64,000 nucleotides of DNA from Advenella mimigardefordensis DPN7 (lineage in GTDB: Bacteria; Pseudomonadota; Gammaproteobacteria; Burkholderiales; Burkholderiaceae_B). The position numbers were made by a program, and so were the translations under genes. Positions 18,626 through 26,663 of this stretch are shown here, piece after piece. The stretch covers positions 1,674,001 to 1,738,000 of the forward strand of contig NZ_CP003915.1 of the NCBI RefSeq assembly GCF_000521505.1, read 5' to 3'. The notes below the pieces were generated by a model. The model saw only the letters and a list, made by a program, of their open reading frames with translations. It did no database searches and had not been told where the DNA came from. Positions within the stretch are counted from its first letter, which is position 1; each line of letters begins with the position of its first letter.

Positions 18626-18652
18626 TTGACTATTTTATTTGCTTATTAAAAT
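18626..18652 (+). promoter_or_regulatory. candidate rpsF operon promoter
   Basis: TTGACT (18626-18631) and TAAAAT (18647-18652) are separated by 15 bp, shorter than ideal. The predicted leader would be about 145 nt and contains a CCGCC/GGCGG hairpin (18668-18672 with 18700-18704) that could be the S6:S18 autoregulatory RNA site, a weak assignment. Confidence 0.4.
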
Positions 18653-18805
18653 AAAACAATGATGCTGCCGCCAGCATGCTGCACACAACCAGTGGTGCCG
18701 GCGGGCTGCCCCCCGCAATGTGATGTTCTGCCTTGCTCCGTCTGTCCCGTACAGTTGGCCGGTAATGCAAATATCTGATTGCGGACATTCCACAAGGAGT
18801 TATCT

Positions 18806-19186
18806 ATGCGTCACTACGAAGTAGTGTTTATTGTTCACCCCGATCAGAGCGAGCAGGTGCCTGCAATGATCGAACGTTACCAGGCAACGGTAACCGCAGA
18901 CGGCGGTACTGTCCACCGTCTTGAAGATTGGGGTCGCCGCCAACTGGCTTACCCTATCCAGAAACTGGTCAAAGCTCACTATGTCTGCATGAATATCGAA
19001 TGCTCACAAGCTGCACTGGATGAGCTTGAGCACGCGTTCCGCTACAACGACGCCGTATTGCGCCACCTGGTTATCAAGGCCAGCAAGCCTCATACCGGCG
19101 CGTCAGTAATGATGAAATCTGTAGAGCGTGAAGAAGCCCGCAAGGCAACCACCGAGCAGACATCTGAACAGGAAAACGCAGGTTAA
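18806..19186 (+). CDS. rpsF: 30S ribosomal protein S6
   Basis: Small-subunit ribosomal protein that binds 16S rRNA together with S18. The product has 126 residues starting [14 protein letters not shown], with [19 protein letters not shown] in the middle and a C-terminal tail rich in Glu and Thr. AAGGAG at 18794-18799 fixes the start at 18806 rather than 18779. First gene of the conserved rpsF-priB-rpsR-rplI operon. Confidence 0.97.
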   Translation: MRHYEVVFIVHPDQSEQVPAMIERYQATVTADGGTVHRLEDWGRRQLAYPIQKLVKAHYVCMNIECSQAALDELEHAFRYNDAVLRHLVIKASKPHTGASVMMKSVEREEARKATTEQTSEQENAG

Positions 19187-19210
19187 TGGCGCATTGCGCC
19201 AGGTATCAAT

Positions 19211-19549
19211 ATGAACCAGCTCAGCCTGCAGGCCCGCATACTTGAAATGGGCGCTCTCAGGCACACGCCGGCAGGATTGCCGGTGCTGGATCTGATCCTG
19301 ACGCATGAGTCCGAAGTGATTGAAGCCGGTCTGCCGCGACTCGTCCAGCTGACGATTGCTGCCAAGGCCATTGGCCAATGGGGACAGAAACTGGCCTCAC
19401 TGCCACTGGGAGCCGAAATGCGCGTACGCGGGTTTCTGGCACCAACAAGGAAAAATTCAAGCAGGCTGGTGTTGCATATCCAGCAGGCCCAATTTCCCGG
19501 CGGAACAAACACAACGGACCTATCGCCATCACCAGGCATCCTGGCATAA
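19211..19549 (+). CDS. priB: primosomal replication protein N
   Basis: OB-fold single-stranded-DNA binding protein of the PriA-PriB-DnaT restart primosome, related to SSB. The 112-residue product (NQLSLQARILEMGALRHTPAGLP near the start, HIQQAQFP near the end) and its position between rpsF and rpsR identify it. It starts 24 bp after rpsF. Helicase loading for restart links it to the dnaB gene just downstream. Confidence 0.92.
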   Translation: MNQLSLQARILEMGALRHTPAGLPVLDLILTHESEVIEAGLPRLVQLTIAAKAIGQWGQKLASLPLGAEMRVRGFLAPTRKNSSRLVLHIQQAQFPGGTNTTDLSPSPGILA

Positions 19550-19618
19550 CGGAACGAGCGGTACGCTCATTATTGAAATTCAGAGGGCCAGACCCTCGCA
19601 CACATAAAAGGCAATATC

Positions 19619-19894
19619 ATGGCTTTCATGAAAAAAGGCAAGGATAAACGCAGTAAGTTTCCTCAGCAAAATCCATTGTTCAAACGCCGCAAATTCTGCC
19701 GCTTCACGGCAGCCGGCGTAGAAGAAATCGATTACAAAGATATCGATACCCTGCGTGATTTCATCACAGAAACAGGCAAAATCATTCCTGCACGTCTGAC
19801 CGGCACCAAAGCGCACTACCAGCGCCAACTGGACACCGCCATCAAGCGCGCACGCTTTCTGGCTCTGTTGCCGTACACAGATAACCACAACTAA
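19619..19894 (+). CDS. rpsR: 30S ribosomal protein S18
   Basis: Small ribosomal protein, partner of S6 on the platform of the 30S subunit. The 91-residue product has the family core [19 protein letters not shown] and ends with [15 protein letters not shown]. The N-terminus is basic. It sits in the order priB-rpsR-rplI. Confidence 0.97.
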   Translation: MAFMKKGKDKRSKFPQQNPLFKRRKFCRFTAAGVEEIDYKDIDTLRDFITETGKIIPARLTGTKAHYQRQLDTAIKRARFLALLPYTDNHN

Positions 19895-19908
19895 TCAGGA
19901 AAACCATC

Positions 19909-20364
19909 ATGCAAGTTATTCTTCTCGAGAAAATTGTCAATGTCGGCAACCTGGGTGAAGTGGTTCGTGTGAAAGACGGCTTTGCCCGCAACTTTCTGAT
20001 TCCACAGAAAAAAGCCCGTCGTGCTACACAGGCTGCGATTGCTGAATTCGAAGCCCGTCGCGCCGAACTGGAGAAAATCCAGGCTGAAAAACTGGCGGCT
20101 GCTCAGGCTCAGGCTGAAAAGCTCAATGGTTACACATTGCAAGTCAGCCAAAAGGCTGGTGTTGACGGCCGTCTGTTCGGTTCTGTCACCAATATGGACA
20201 TCGCAGCTGGCCTGTTGGCTGCCGGTTTTGAAGGCGTCGAAAAAAGCCAGGTTCGCCTGACAGACGGCGCACTCAAAGCGGTTGGCGAGTACCCTGTACA
20301 GGTTTATCTGCACGCTGACGTGGTGTCTGACATCACAGTCAATGTGGTAGGCGAAATGGCGTAA
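19909..20364 (+). CDS. rplI: 50S ribosomal protein L9
   Basis: Large-subunit protein with two domains joined by a long helix that limits ribosome slippage. The 151-residue product begins [17 protein letters not shown] and contains [16 protein letters not shown]; the Lys/Glu/Ala-rich connecting helix runs over about residues 45-75. Last gene of the rpsF operon, followed by a terminator. Confidence 0.97.
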   Translation: MQVILLEKIVNVGNLGEVVRVKDGFARNFLIPQKKARRATQAAIAEFEARRAELEKIQAEKLAAAQAQAEKLNGYTLQVSQKAGVDGRLFGSVTNMDIAAGLLAAGFEGVEKSQVRLTDGALKAVGEYPVQVYLHADVVSDITVNVVGEMA

Positions 20365-20398
20365 TCCATTTGCTTTTATCGCTATAGCAGTACACCAG

Positions 20399-20427
20399 AG
20401 AGCCGGTTCATCCGGCTCTTTGTTTTT
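20399..20427 (+). terminator. intrinsic terminator after rplI
   Basis: An 8-bp perfect stem (AGAGCCGG with CCGGCTCT, 20399-20406 and 20412-20419) with a 5-nt loop is followed by TTGTTTTT. Confidence 0.88.
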
Positions 20428-20461
20428 GCAGACCCACCTCACGCCAGGGCGGCTAACTGCG

Positions 20462-20467
20462 TATAAT
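20462..20467 (+). promoter_or_regulatory. -10 box of dnaB
   Basis: Perfect TATAAT about 93 bp before the dnaB start, after the rplI terminator. No clear -35 box is seen at 17 bp. Confidence 0.5.
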
Positions 20468-20559
20468 GACATTTTTGCCTGCGTGGTTCTGATCCTGTTT
20501 TGATGCCGCTCTCTACGGCAGCAGATCATCACGTTACCCCTTTCCCGGTTTACCCTGCC

Positions 20560-21942
20560 ATGAATGCTCCTGATCCTCAACTGGATTCCCTGCGTCTGCC
20601 ACCTCATTCGGTTGAGGCGGAACAATCCGTGCTTGGCGGATTGCTCATCGACAATGCACAACTGGAGAATATCAGCGGTCTGCTCAACGAGGACGATTTC
20701 TATCGTCATGATCACCGTTTATTGTTCCAGCATATTTGCAAACTGATCAATCTGGATCGTCCGGCTGACGTCATTACGGTGCACGAATCGCTGGTGCTCG
20801 AGAGCAAGTCGGACGAGGTTGGCGGTCTGGCTTATCTGGATGCGCTCACCCGCAACACGCCGTCAGCGGCGAATATTATTCGCTATGCGGAAATTGTTCG
20901 CGAGCGGGCGATCCTGCGCAAACTGGTCACCTTTGCCGACGAAATTGCATCCGAGGCGCTCAATCCCAAGGGAAAAGAAGCACGTCAGCTGCTGGACGAA
21001 GCAGAATCGCGGATCTTGCAGGTTTCCGAAGGATCGTCTGCAGGCAGTGAGTTCAAGGAAGTAGGTGATCTGCTGGTCGATGTACTTAAGCGGATCGAGG
21101 AGCTGGGCGAGGGCGATCACGGTGATGTTTCCGGGATTCCTACCGGCTTTGTGGATCTGGATCGCAAAACCACGGGTTTACATCCGGGCCAGCTGGTAAT
21201 CGTAGCGGGTCGGCCGGCCATGGGTAAAACCTCGTTTTCCATGAATATTGCCGAGCACGTCGCCATCGACGAAGGTTTGCCCGTAGCGGTTTTTTCGATG
21301 GAGATGGAGGCCACCCAGCTGGCAGGCCGGATGATTGGTTCCATCGGCAAGCTGGATCAGCAGCGTATGCGCACCGGCAGGCTGCTGGATGAGGATTGGC
21401 CCAAGCTGACACACGCCATGCAATTGCTGCAGGAAGCCCAGATCTATATTGACGAGAGTCCGGCACTCAGCCCGCTGGTGCTGCGCTCACGTGCTCGCCG
21501 GTTAAAGCGCAAGTGCGGCAAACTGGGCCTGATTGTGGTCGACTATTTGCAGCTGATGTCGGGCAATGCCCTGTCCAAAAACGATAACCGAACGGCCGAA
21601 ATCTCTGAAATCAGCCGTTCGCTTAAAACCCTGGCCAAGGAAATGGAATGCCCCGTGATTGCGCTGTCGCAGTTGAATCGGGGCCTGGAGCAGCGTACCA
21701 ACAAGCGGCCGATCATGAGTGACCTGCGCGAATCGGGCGCGATCGAGCAGGATGCCGACCTGATTCTGTTCATTTACCGTGATGAGGTGTATCACCCCGA
21801 TAGCCAGGACAAAGGCTCAGCCGAAGTGATTATCGGCAAGCAGCGTGCAGGCCCGATTGGTACGGTCCGGCTGACCTTTGCGGGTGAATATACCAAGTTC
21901 ATGAACTACGCCGGCCCGGGCGACAGCTTTATCGCAGAATAG
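20560..21942 (+). CDS. dnaB: replicative DNA helicase DnaB
   Basis: Hexameric 5'-3' helicase that opens the replication fork and contacts primase. The 460-residue product from ATG 20560 has the N-terminal DnaB domain (SVEAEQSVLGGLL near its start), a linker, and a RecA-type motor with Walker A GRPAMGKTSF at about residues 216-225, Walker B-like LGLIVVDYLQLM, and SQLNRGLEQR. In-frame TTG/ATG codons at 20500 and 20503 would add about 20 residues; they lie downstream of the -10 box, so they are not excluded. No intein interrupts it. Confidence 0.97.
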   Translation: MNAPDPQLDSLRLPPHSVEAEQSVLGGLLIDNAQLENISGLLNEDDFYRHDHRLLFQHICKLINLDRPADVITVHESLVLESKSDEVGGLAYLDALTRNTPSAANIIRYAEIVRERAILRKLVTFADEIASEALNPKGKEARQLLDEAESRILQVSEGSSAGSEFKEVGDLLVDVLKRIEELGEGDHGDVSGIPTGFVDLDRKTTGLHPGQLVIVAGRPAMGKTSFSMNIAEHVAIDEGLPVAVFSMEMEATQLAGRMIGSIGKLDQQRMRTGRLLDEDWPKLTHAMQLLQEAQIYIDESPALSPLVLRSRARRLKRKCGKLGLIVVDYLQLMSGNALSKNDNRTAEISEISRSLKTLAKEMECPVIALSQLNRGLEQRTNKRPIMSDLRESGAIEQDADLILFIYRDEVYHPDSQDKGSAEVIIGKQRAGPIGTVRLTFAGEYTKFMNYAGPGDSFIAE

Positions 21943-21947
21943 AAACG

Positions 21948-21992
21948 GCAGAAGGGGCAGGGCCGGCATCGTGCCGGCGCTGCCCCTTCTGC
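21948..21992. other. large perfect hairpin after dnaB
   Basis: A 13-bp outer arm (21948-21960 with 21980-21992) and an inner 7-bp arm (21962-21968 with 21972-21978) form one nearly continuous hairpin starting 5 bp after the dnaB stop. No T-run follows on either strand, so it may be a 3'-end stabiliser or Rho-linked site rather than an intrinsic terminator. Confidence 0.75.
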
Positions 21993-22050
21993 GCGTGTGC
22001 CATGCGCTATAAGCGCATGACACGGTGTATTTCGCCTTGCGGGCGCTTTA

Positions 22051-22120
22051 TTTTACATGCTTGCTTTTACGGGTATGCTTTTACAGACCTGCTTTCGCAG
22101 GCATGTTTTTACAGGCTTGC
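22051..22120. repeat. 14-bp tandem repeat, 5 units, abutting a stop codon
   Basis: Five 14-bp units of the type TTTTACAGGCATGC start at 22051, 22065, 22079, 22093 and 22107. The array touches the stop codon (22121-22123) of the minus-strand transporter gene. Read on that strand the stop TAA begins a shortened unit and TAA recurs in four of the five following units, covering all three frames. Confidence 0.9.
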
Positions 22121-23155
22121 TTAGGTCGGTTTTTTGAGCAATGTCTCTTCTTCATCCTGGTCAACAGGAATCTCTTGCGGGCGCTTGCCCAGCCGGGCGG
22201 CAATCACGGCGCATACCATCAGCTGGATTTGATGGAAAATCATCAGGGGCAGGATAATCGCCCCCACCGCCTGGCCTGCAAACAGTACCTGCGCCATCGG
22301 CAGGCCACTTGCCAGGCTTTTCTTCGATCCGCAGAACACAAGTGTGATGCGGTCTTCAAGCGAGAAGCCCAGCAGGCGCCCGGTCAGTGACGTCAGAAGC
22401 AGCACAAGGCCCAGCAGCAGGACACTCACGAACACCACAGCCACGAGGGCCTCAATGGGGGTTTTATGCCAGAGGCCTTCATTAACAGCCTCGGAAAAGG
22501 CCACATAGACCACCAGCAGGATAGAGCCCTGATCCACAAACTTCATGAGCGAAGCGTGCCGGCCGATAAAGCCTGAGGTCCATGGGCGGCTGAGGTGTCC
22601 CAGCGCAAAGGGCACCAGCAGTTGCAGGGTGATCTTGCCAATGGCTTCCAGTGCCTGGTTCGGATCTGCAGATGCGTTGCTGTCGGCAATCAGTAAATTG
22701 ACCAGCATGGGGGTGATGAAGATGCCCAGAATGCTGGACGAGGACGCGCTGCATACGGCTGCGGGGATGTTACCGCGGGCGATGGAGGTAAAGGCGATGG
22801 CTGACTGCACGGTGGCGGGTAGTACGCACAGATAGAGTACGCCTTTGTACAGATCAGGCGTGAGCATGGGTTCCAGGACCGGGCGCAGAAGAACGCCCAG
22901 CAATGGGAACAAAATGAAGGTGCAGGAGAAAATGACCAGATGCAGCCGCCAGTGCGTTGCGCCGGCGATAATCGCCTGGCGCGACAGACGTGAGCCATGC
23001 AGGAAAAACAGCAGTGCAATGGCCAGATTGGTGACCAGCTCGGCGACAGGCATACCCTGGCCATGAGCGGGTAACACAGACGCAATAATAACGGCGATGA
23101 TCAACAACAGGGTAAAGCGGTCGATTTTCAGGAAACGAAGCAGGGACTGGGACAT
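22121..23155 (-). CDS. YfeH-like bile acid:sodium symporter family protein
   Basis: Inner-membrane transporter of 344 residues from the bile acid:sodium symporter/arsenical resistance-like superfamily, YfeH subgroup. About ten membrane segments are visible; family landmarks are ALLFFLHGSRLSR near residues 48-60, LPATVQSAIAFTSIARGN in the middle and FCGSKKSLASGLPMAQVLF near the end. The substrate is unknown. It ends in a charged tail (DQDEEETLLKKPT). It is a single-gene unit, converging with dnaB. Confidence 0.88.
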   Translation of the reverse strand: MSQSLLRFLKIDRFTLLLIIAVIIASVLPAHGQGMPVAELVTNLAIALLFFLHGSRLSRQAIIAGATHWRLHLVIFSCTFILFPLLGVLLRPVLEPMLTPDLYKGVLYLCVLPATVQSAIAFTSIARGNIPAAVCSASSSSILGIFITPMLVNLLIADSNASADPNQALEAIGKITLQLLVPFALGHLSRPWTSGFIGRHASLMKFVDQGSILLVVYVAFSEAVNEGLWHKTPIEALVAVVFVSVLLLGLVLLLTSLTGRLLGFSLEDRITLVFCGSKKSLASGLPMAQVLFAGQAVGAIILPLMIFHQIQLMVCAVIAARLGKRPQEIPVDQDEEETLLKKPT

Positions 23156-23447
23156 TGCACGGTTCTACGGTTAAGGATTGAATGGTTGCGGCTATTGTAC
23201 TCAATCCTGTGGCCAATGCAGTGGGGGCCTGGTGCGCGGCGGGCGCAAGTACACGCTTATCGGGTTGATTGATCGCGGTGCAAATATACGTCCCGGCACC
23301 TGACAATGAGCCCATAACCCCCGGTTTTAGAGGCTTGTGAGCCGGTGGGCTGTGTCCCGGGCAGGTATGTTGAGCCGCTGCGGAACAACAGTTATGGACA
23401 TCGGGTAAAATCACCTTGAACCTCTGGTGATATATTCTTAGTCAATA
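23156..23447. other. intergenic stretch, no gene seen
   Basis: Between the YfeH-like gene and the phoH terminator I see no credible reading frame. A small inverted repeat (ATCACC with GGTGAT, 23410-23431) is present. The promoter of the YfeH-like gene should lie here, but no clear boxes were found. Confidence 0.5.
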
Positions 23448-23498
23448 AAAATAAAAAAGGCCGATGCCCCGCTAATACTGCGGGTGTCATCGGCCTTT
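23448..23498 (-). terminator. intrinsic terminator of phoH
   Basis: A hairpin with 10-bp outer arms (23456-23465 with 23489-23498) and an inner CCCGC/GCGGG pairing is followed on the minus strand by a T-rich run (TTTTTTATTTTTATTG), 28 bp after the phoH stop. Confidence 0.88.
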
Positions 23499-23525
23499 GC
23501 CTTTCACTGCGCTTAATCGTTAGCG

Positions 23526-25334
23526 CTACAGCGCATCTCCGGCATAGTCGGCAAGCCGTGAACGTTCGCCTTTTTGCAGTGTGATATGCCCTGAATGCGG
23601 CCAGCCCTTGAAGCGGTCTACAACATAAGTCAGACCCGAGCTGCCTTCGGTCAGGTACGGCGTATCAATTTGCGCGATATTGCCAAGGCAGATGATCTTG
23701 GTGCCTGGGCCCGCCCGGGTGATCAATGTTTTCATCTGCTTGGGCGTCAGGTTCTGCGCTTCATCAATAATCAGATATTTGTTCAGGAAGGTACGGCCAC
23801 GCATGAAGTTGAGCGACTTGACCTTGATATGCGATTTGACCACTTCCTTACTGGCACTGCGATCCCATTCGCCGGCTGAACCGTCGTTCTTGGTGCCGGT
23901 ATTGAGGAACTCCAGATTGTCTTCGAGTGCGCCCATCCAGGGTTGCATTTTTTCCTCTTCCGTACCCGGCAGAAAACCGATGTCTTCACCCACCGGTACG
24001 GTGACCCGGGTCATGATAATTTCGGTGTAGCGCTTGGTTTCCAGCACCTGGGTGAGCCCGCAGGCCAGGGCCAGCAGGGTTTTGCCGGTACCGGCCTGGC
24101 CCAGCAGAGAGACAAAGTCAATGTCCGGATTCATCAACAGGTTGAGCGCGAAGTTCTGTTCGCGGTTGCGAGCGGTGACACCCCAGACGTTGTTTTTCTT
24201 GTGGGTATAGTCGCGCAGCGTGGCCAGGACGGCCGTTTTGCCATTGACTTCACGAACCTGGGCGTACAGTGGCGAGTCGCCTTCAAGATAAACGAACTGA
24301 TTGACCACGAAATCGGCACACAGAGGACCCTTGATCTTGTAGAACGTGGTGCCACCCTGGATCCAGGATTCGACATCCTTGCCATGCTTGGCCCAGAAAT
24401 TACCCGGCAGCAGCATGGCGCCGTCATACAGCAGATCGGAATCTTCCAGCGAATGATCGTTCAGATAGTCTTCTGCCTCCAGACCCAGTGCCCGTGCCTT
24501 CAGGCGCATATTGATGTCTTTGGAGACGAGCACGATCTGACGCTGCGGCTGTTCGCGATGCAGGGTTTGCACCACACCCAGAATCATATTGTCGGCCTTG
24601 CCATTGGGCAGGTCTACCGGCAGCCGGCCATCCATATTCTGTGTCTGAAACAGCAGGCGACCGGTGGCATCCTTGTTGCCCAGTGAGTCCAGCGGCATGC
24701 CTTTGAGAATATCTTCCGTTTCGGCAACCAGTGCGTCCAGCGAGCGGCTGACCTGGCGTGCGTTGCGCGCCACTTCGGTCATGCCCTTCTTGTGATGGTC
24801 CAGTTCTTCGAGCGTCATCATGGGCAGGAAAATATCATGCTCTTCGAAGCGGAAGATGGAGGTGGGATCGTGCAGTAGCACATTGGTGTCCAGAACGAAG
24901 AGCTTGGACACGCCATTGGTGCCGGCGGTGTTCGCTGCGCGTACCGGTGCGGCACGGGTGCTGCCTGATTTGCCACCGGCAGGTGCTGCGCTGCTGCCCG
25001 CATCCGCCTTGCTTGCGGGGGAGCGACGGGCTTTGGGTTCAGCCTGCTCGCGCGCCTTCGCTGCGATTTTGGCTGTTTCCTGACCGGGAGCCGGTGCGGT
25101 GACTTCGGCTGCAACCGCGAGCTCTGCCGGTGCCGCGTCAACGGCCTCCTGCTGGGTGTAATCGGTTGCATTGGCTGCTTCGGCACTTGCCACCGTGCCG
25201 GGTTGATCCTGCTTCTGACGCTTGCGTCCACGGGGCGCTGCGGATGCAGCGTCTTCCCGGGATGCTTTTGGAACCGGCATTCCCGTCATATCCAGGATGT
25301 CGGCAGGTTTGGCAGGCAGCTTTGGAAGTGGCAT
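23526..25334 (-). CDS. PhoH-family PIN-domain ATPase
   Basis: PhoH2-type protein of 602 residues that fuses a PIN RNase domain to a PhoH ATPase/helicase domain; studied relatives unwind and cut RNA. The PIN domain starts at KLFVLDTNVLLHD near residue 139. The ATPase domain shows Walker A GQAGTGKTLLA at about residues 408-418 and Walker B YLIIDEAQNL later. The first 130 residues are a low-complexity Ala/Pro/Lys/Glu linker without a family match. The start at 25334 (MPLPKLPAKPAD) is preferred over 25379. It lies 77 bp downstream of bcp. Confidence 0.92.
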   Translation of the reverse strand: MPLPKLPAKPADILDMTGMPVPKASREDAASAAPRGRKRQKQDQPGTVASAEAANATDYTQQEAVDAAPAELAVAAEVTAPAPGQETAKIAAKAREQAEPKARRSPASKADAGSSAAPAGGKSGSTRAAPVRAANTAGTNGVSKLFVLDTNVLLHDPTSIFRFEEHDIFLPMMTLEELDHHKKGMTEVARNARQVSRSLDALVAETEDILKGMPLDSLGNKDATGRLLFQTQNMDGRLPVDLPNGKADNMILGVVQTLHREQPQRQIVLVSKDINMRLKARALGLEAEDYLNDHSLEDSDLLYDGAMLLPGNFWAKHGKDVESWIQGGTTFYKIKGPLCADFVVNQFVYLEGDSPLYAQVREVNGKTAVLATLRDYTHKKNNVWGVTARNREQNFALNLLMNPDIDFVSLLGQAGTGKTLLALACGLTQVLETKRYTEIIMTRVTVPVGEDIGFLPGTEEEKMQPWMGALEDNLEFLNTGTKNDGSAGEWDRSASKEVVKSHIKVKSLNFMRGRTFLNKYLIIDEAQNLTPKQMKTLITRAGPGTKIICLGNIAQIDTPYLTEGSSGLTYVVDRFKGWPHSGHITLQKGERSRLADYAGDAL

Positions 25335-25411
25335 AGATAGTTTCTCACATGGCTGTTGTTCCATGGGCGGTTGCGCCATGGAAAAGGGTACCTCGCAGGG
25401 CCCGGACGGGG

Positions 25412-25897
25412 CTAATCCTGTTTTGCGGCATTCAGGTTACGCACGGCATCCAGCACGGCATCGACATGGCCTGGCACTTTCACTTTGCGCCATTCCTGCA
25501 CGAGTTTGCCCGCTTCATCGATCAGAAAAGTGCTGCGTTCAATCCCGCGTACCTGTTTGCCGTACATGTTTTTCATCTTGATGACGTCAAATTGTGTGCA
25601 CAAGGCTTCGTCGGCGTCGGACAACAGGGCAAAGGTCACGTTCTGCTTGGTGGCAAAGTTTTCGTGGCTTTTAAGCGAATCGCGCGAGACGCCCAGAATG
25701 ACGGTGTTTTCGCTTTCGAAGTCGCTCAGTGCGTCCCGGAACCCCTGGGTTTCTGTGGTGCATCCGGGGGTGTTGTCCTTGGGATAAAAATACAGTACGA
25801 CGTTTTTGCCTTTAAGGGCGGTCAGGGAAACCGGGCCAAGCTGGCTCTCTGCCTTAAAAGCCGGTACCTTTTTGCCGACGGTGGGGGGGCTGGTCAT
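25412..25897 (-). CDS. bcp: thiol peroxidase, Bcp-type peroxiredoxin
   Basis: Thioredoxin-dependent peroxidase reducing hydrogen peroxide and organic hydroperoxides in the cytoplasm. The 161-residue product has the thioredoxin-like core with peroxidatic Cys46 in DNTPGCTTE. The Cys five residues later found in E. coli Bcp is absent (CTTETQ), so it is a 1-Cys enzyme or uses Cys100 (EALCTQF) as resolving residue. The start at 25897 has GGAGAA at good distance, and is one base after the stop of the upstream Mth938-like gene, so the pair is coupled. Confidence 0.95.
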   Translation of the reverse strand: MTSPPTVGKKVPAFKAESQLGPVSLTALKGKNVVLYFYPKDNTPGCTTETQGFRDALSDFESENTVILGVSRDSLKSHENFATKQNVTFALLSDADEALCTQFDVIKMKNMYGKQVRGIERSTFLIDEAGKLVQEWRKVKVPGHVDAVLDAVRNLNAAKQD

Positions 25898-25898
25898 T

Positions 25899-26342
25899 TT
25901 ATTCTCCTTCACTGAGCATGAGCGCGACTGCAACATTGCGGCCTTCTGCCATCAACACATTATAGGTGCGTGCCGCCGCTTTTGAGTCCATGGATTCGAT
26001 GCCTACACGGGCAGCCAGCAGGGGCGCGGTCACAGCCGCAGGTAGAAAATGCTGCCGCGTGCCGGTGCCCACGAGCAGGATTTCAGGTGTGTTGGTAAAT
26101 CTGGTGACGGGGCCATCGTCAAGAAAGTCGATGGCGCTGCCTTCAACCTTCTGAATGTCCGCGGCCAGAATCAGCTGCTCTGTTGTAATGTCGCTGACGG
26201 CGGTCACGTTCCATGGGCGGACGGTACCTTCAGGGCGAAACGCAATGGCATGAGTATATTGAACTTCATTGACTTCGATGAAGTGGTCCCCGTAGCGGGT
26301 GACCGTGTTTAGTGCGGTTGGCTGTTCTCTTTTCAGTTCCAC
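25899..26342 (-). CDS. Mth938-like domain protein (DUF498)
   Basis: 147-residue protein of the Mth938/NDUFAF3-like family, whose bacterial function is not established. The conserved features are the VNEVQYTHAIAFRPEG start and the core EILLVGTGTRQHFLPAAV followed by GIESMDSKAAARTYNVLMAEGRNV. The eukaryotic relative helps assemble respiratory complex I. It is coupled to bcp, with one base between stop and start, which suggests an oxidative-stress or redox context, an inference from position only. Confidence 0.85.
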   Translation of the reverse strand: MELKREQPTALNTVTRYGDHFIEVNEVQYTHAIAFRPEGTVRPWNVTAVSDITTEQLILAADIQKVEGSAIDFLDDGPVTRFTNTPEILLVGTGTRQHFLPAAVTAPLLAARVGIESMDSKAAARTYNVLMAEGRNVAVALMLSEGE

Positions 26343-26412
26343 AAAGACTCCTTGTGCGTTTATCTTATTCTAACTGTATTTCATATATGTGATAGTGGTC
26401 CCGTGATAATTT

Positions 26413-26569
26413 CGCCACGCGGGGATGGTCTTGCCCTAACCTTGCCTTCGCGAAATAGGGAATGCCCGCAGTGGCGGTCACGTCACGGTCAGGGGCGGGC
26501 GCCGGTTCGGCAAGCGCAGGATGTCCCCTTTTTTGTACTGCAATGACACAGTCATTGCAAATTTTTTTT
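26413..26569 (+). ncRNA. structured leader RNA with terminator before alaC
   Basis: A region without a gene on the same strand holds a long stem (26413-26423 with 26465-26476, one bulged A), an inner stem (CCCTA 26434-26438 with TAGGG 26456-26460), and then a textbook intrinsic terminator: perfect 9-bp stem TGCAATGAC/GTCATTGCA (26539-26547 with 26551-26559), 3-nt loop, and eight T (26562-26569). The nearest upstream genes run the other way, so the terminator can only act on a transcript that starts here. It is either an attenuator or riboswitch of alaC-hom-thrC or a separate small RNA of about 160 nt. Confidence 0.6.
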
Positions 26570-26663
26570 GTGCATCTGCAAAATCGTTTGCCGTACGGCC
26601 TTATATACGCTAGATTTACTGGTTTCACCCTAAATTTGTTCCTTCACTTATTCCAGGTCCGTC

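Noticed and set aside
22051..22120. CRISPR-like reading of the short arrays
   Set aside because: Units are 14-16 bp and contiguous, with no unique spacers and no cas genes, so none of the arrays is CRISPR.
26352..26546. 64-codon frame in the alaC leader as a leader peptide
   Set aside because: It ends in the terminator stem but has no run of Thr, Ile or Ala codons expected for attenuation, and no clear ribosome binding site.
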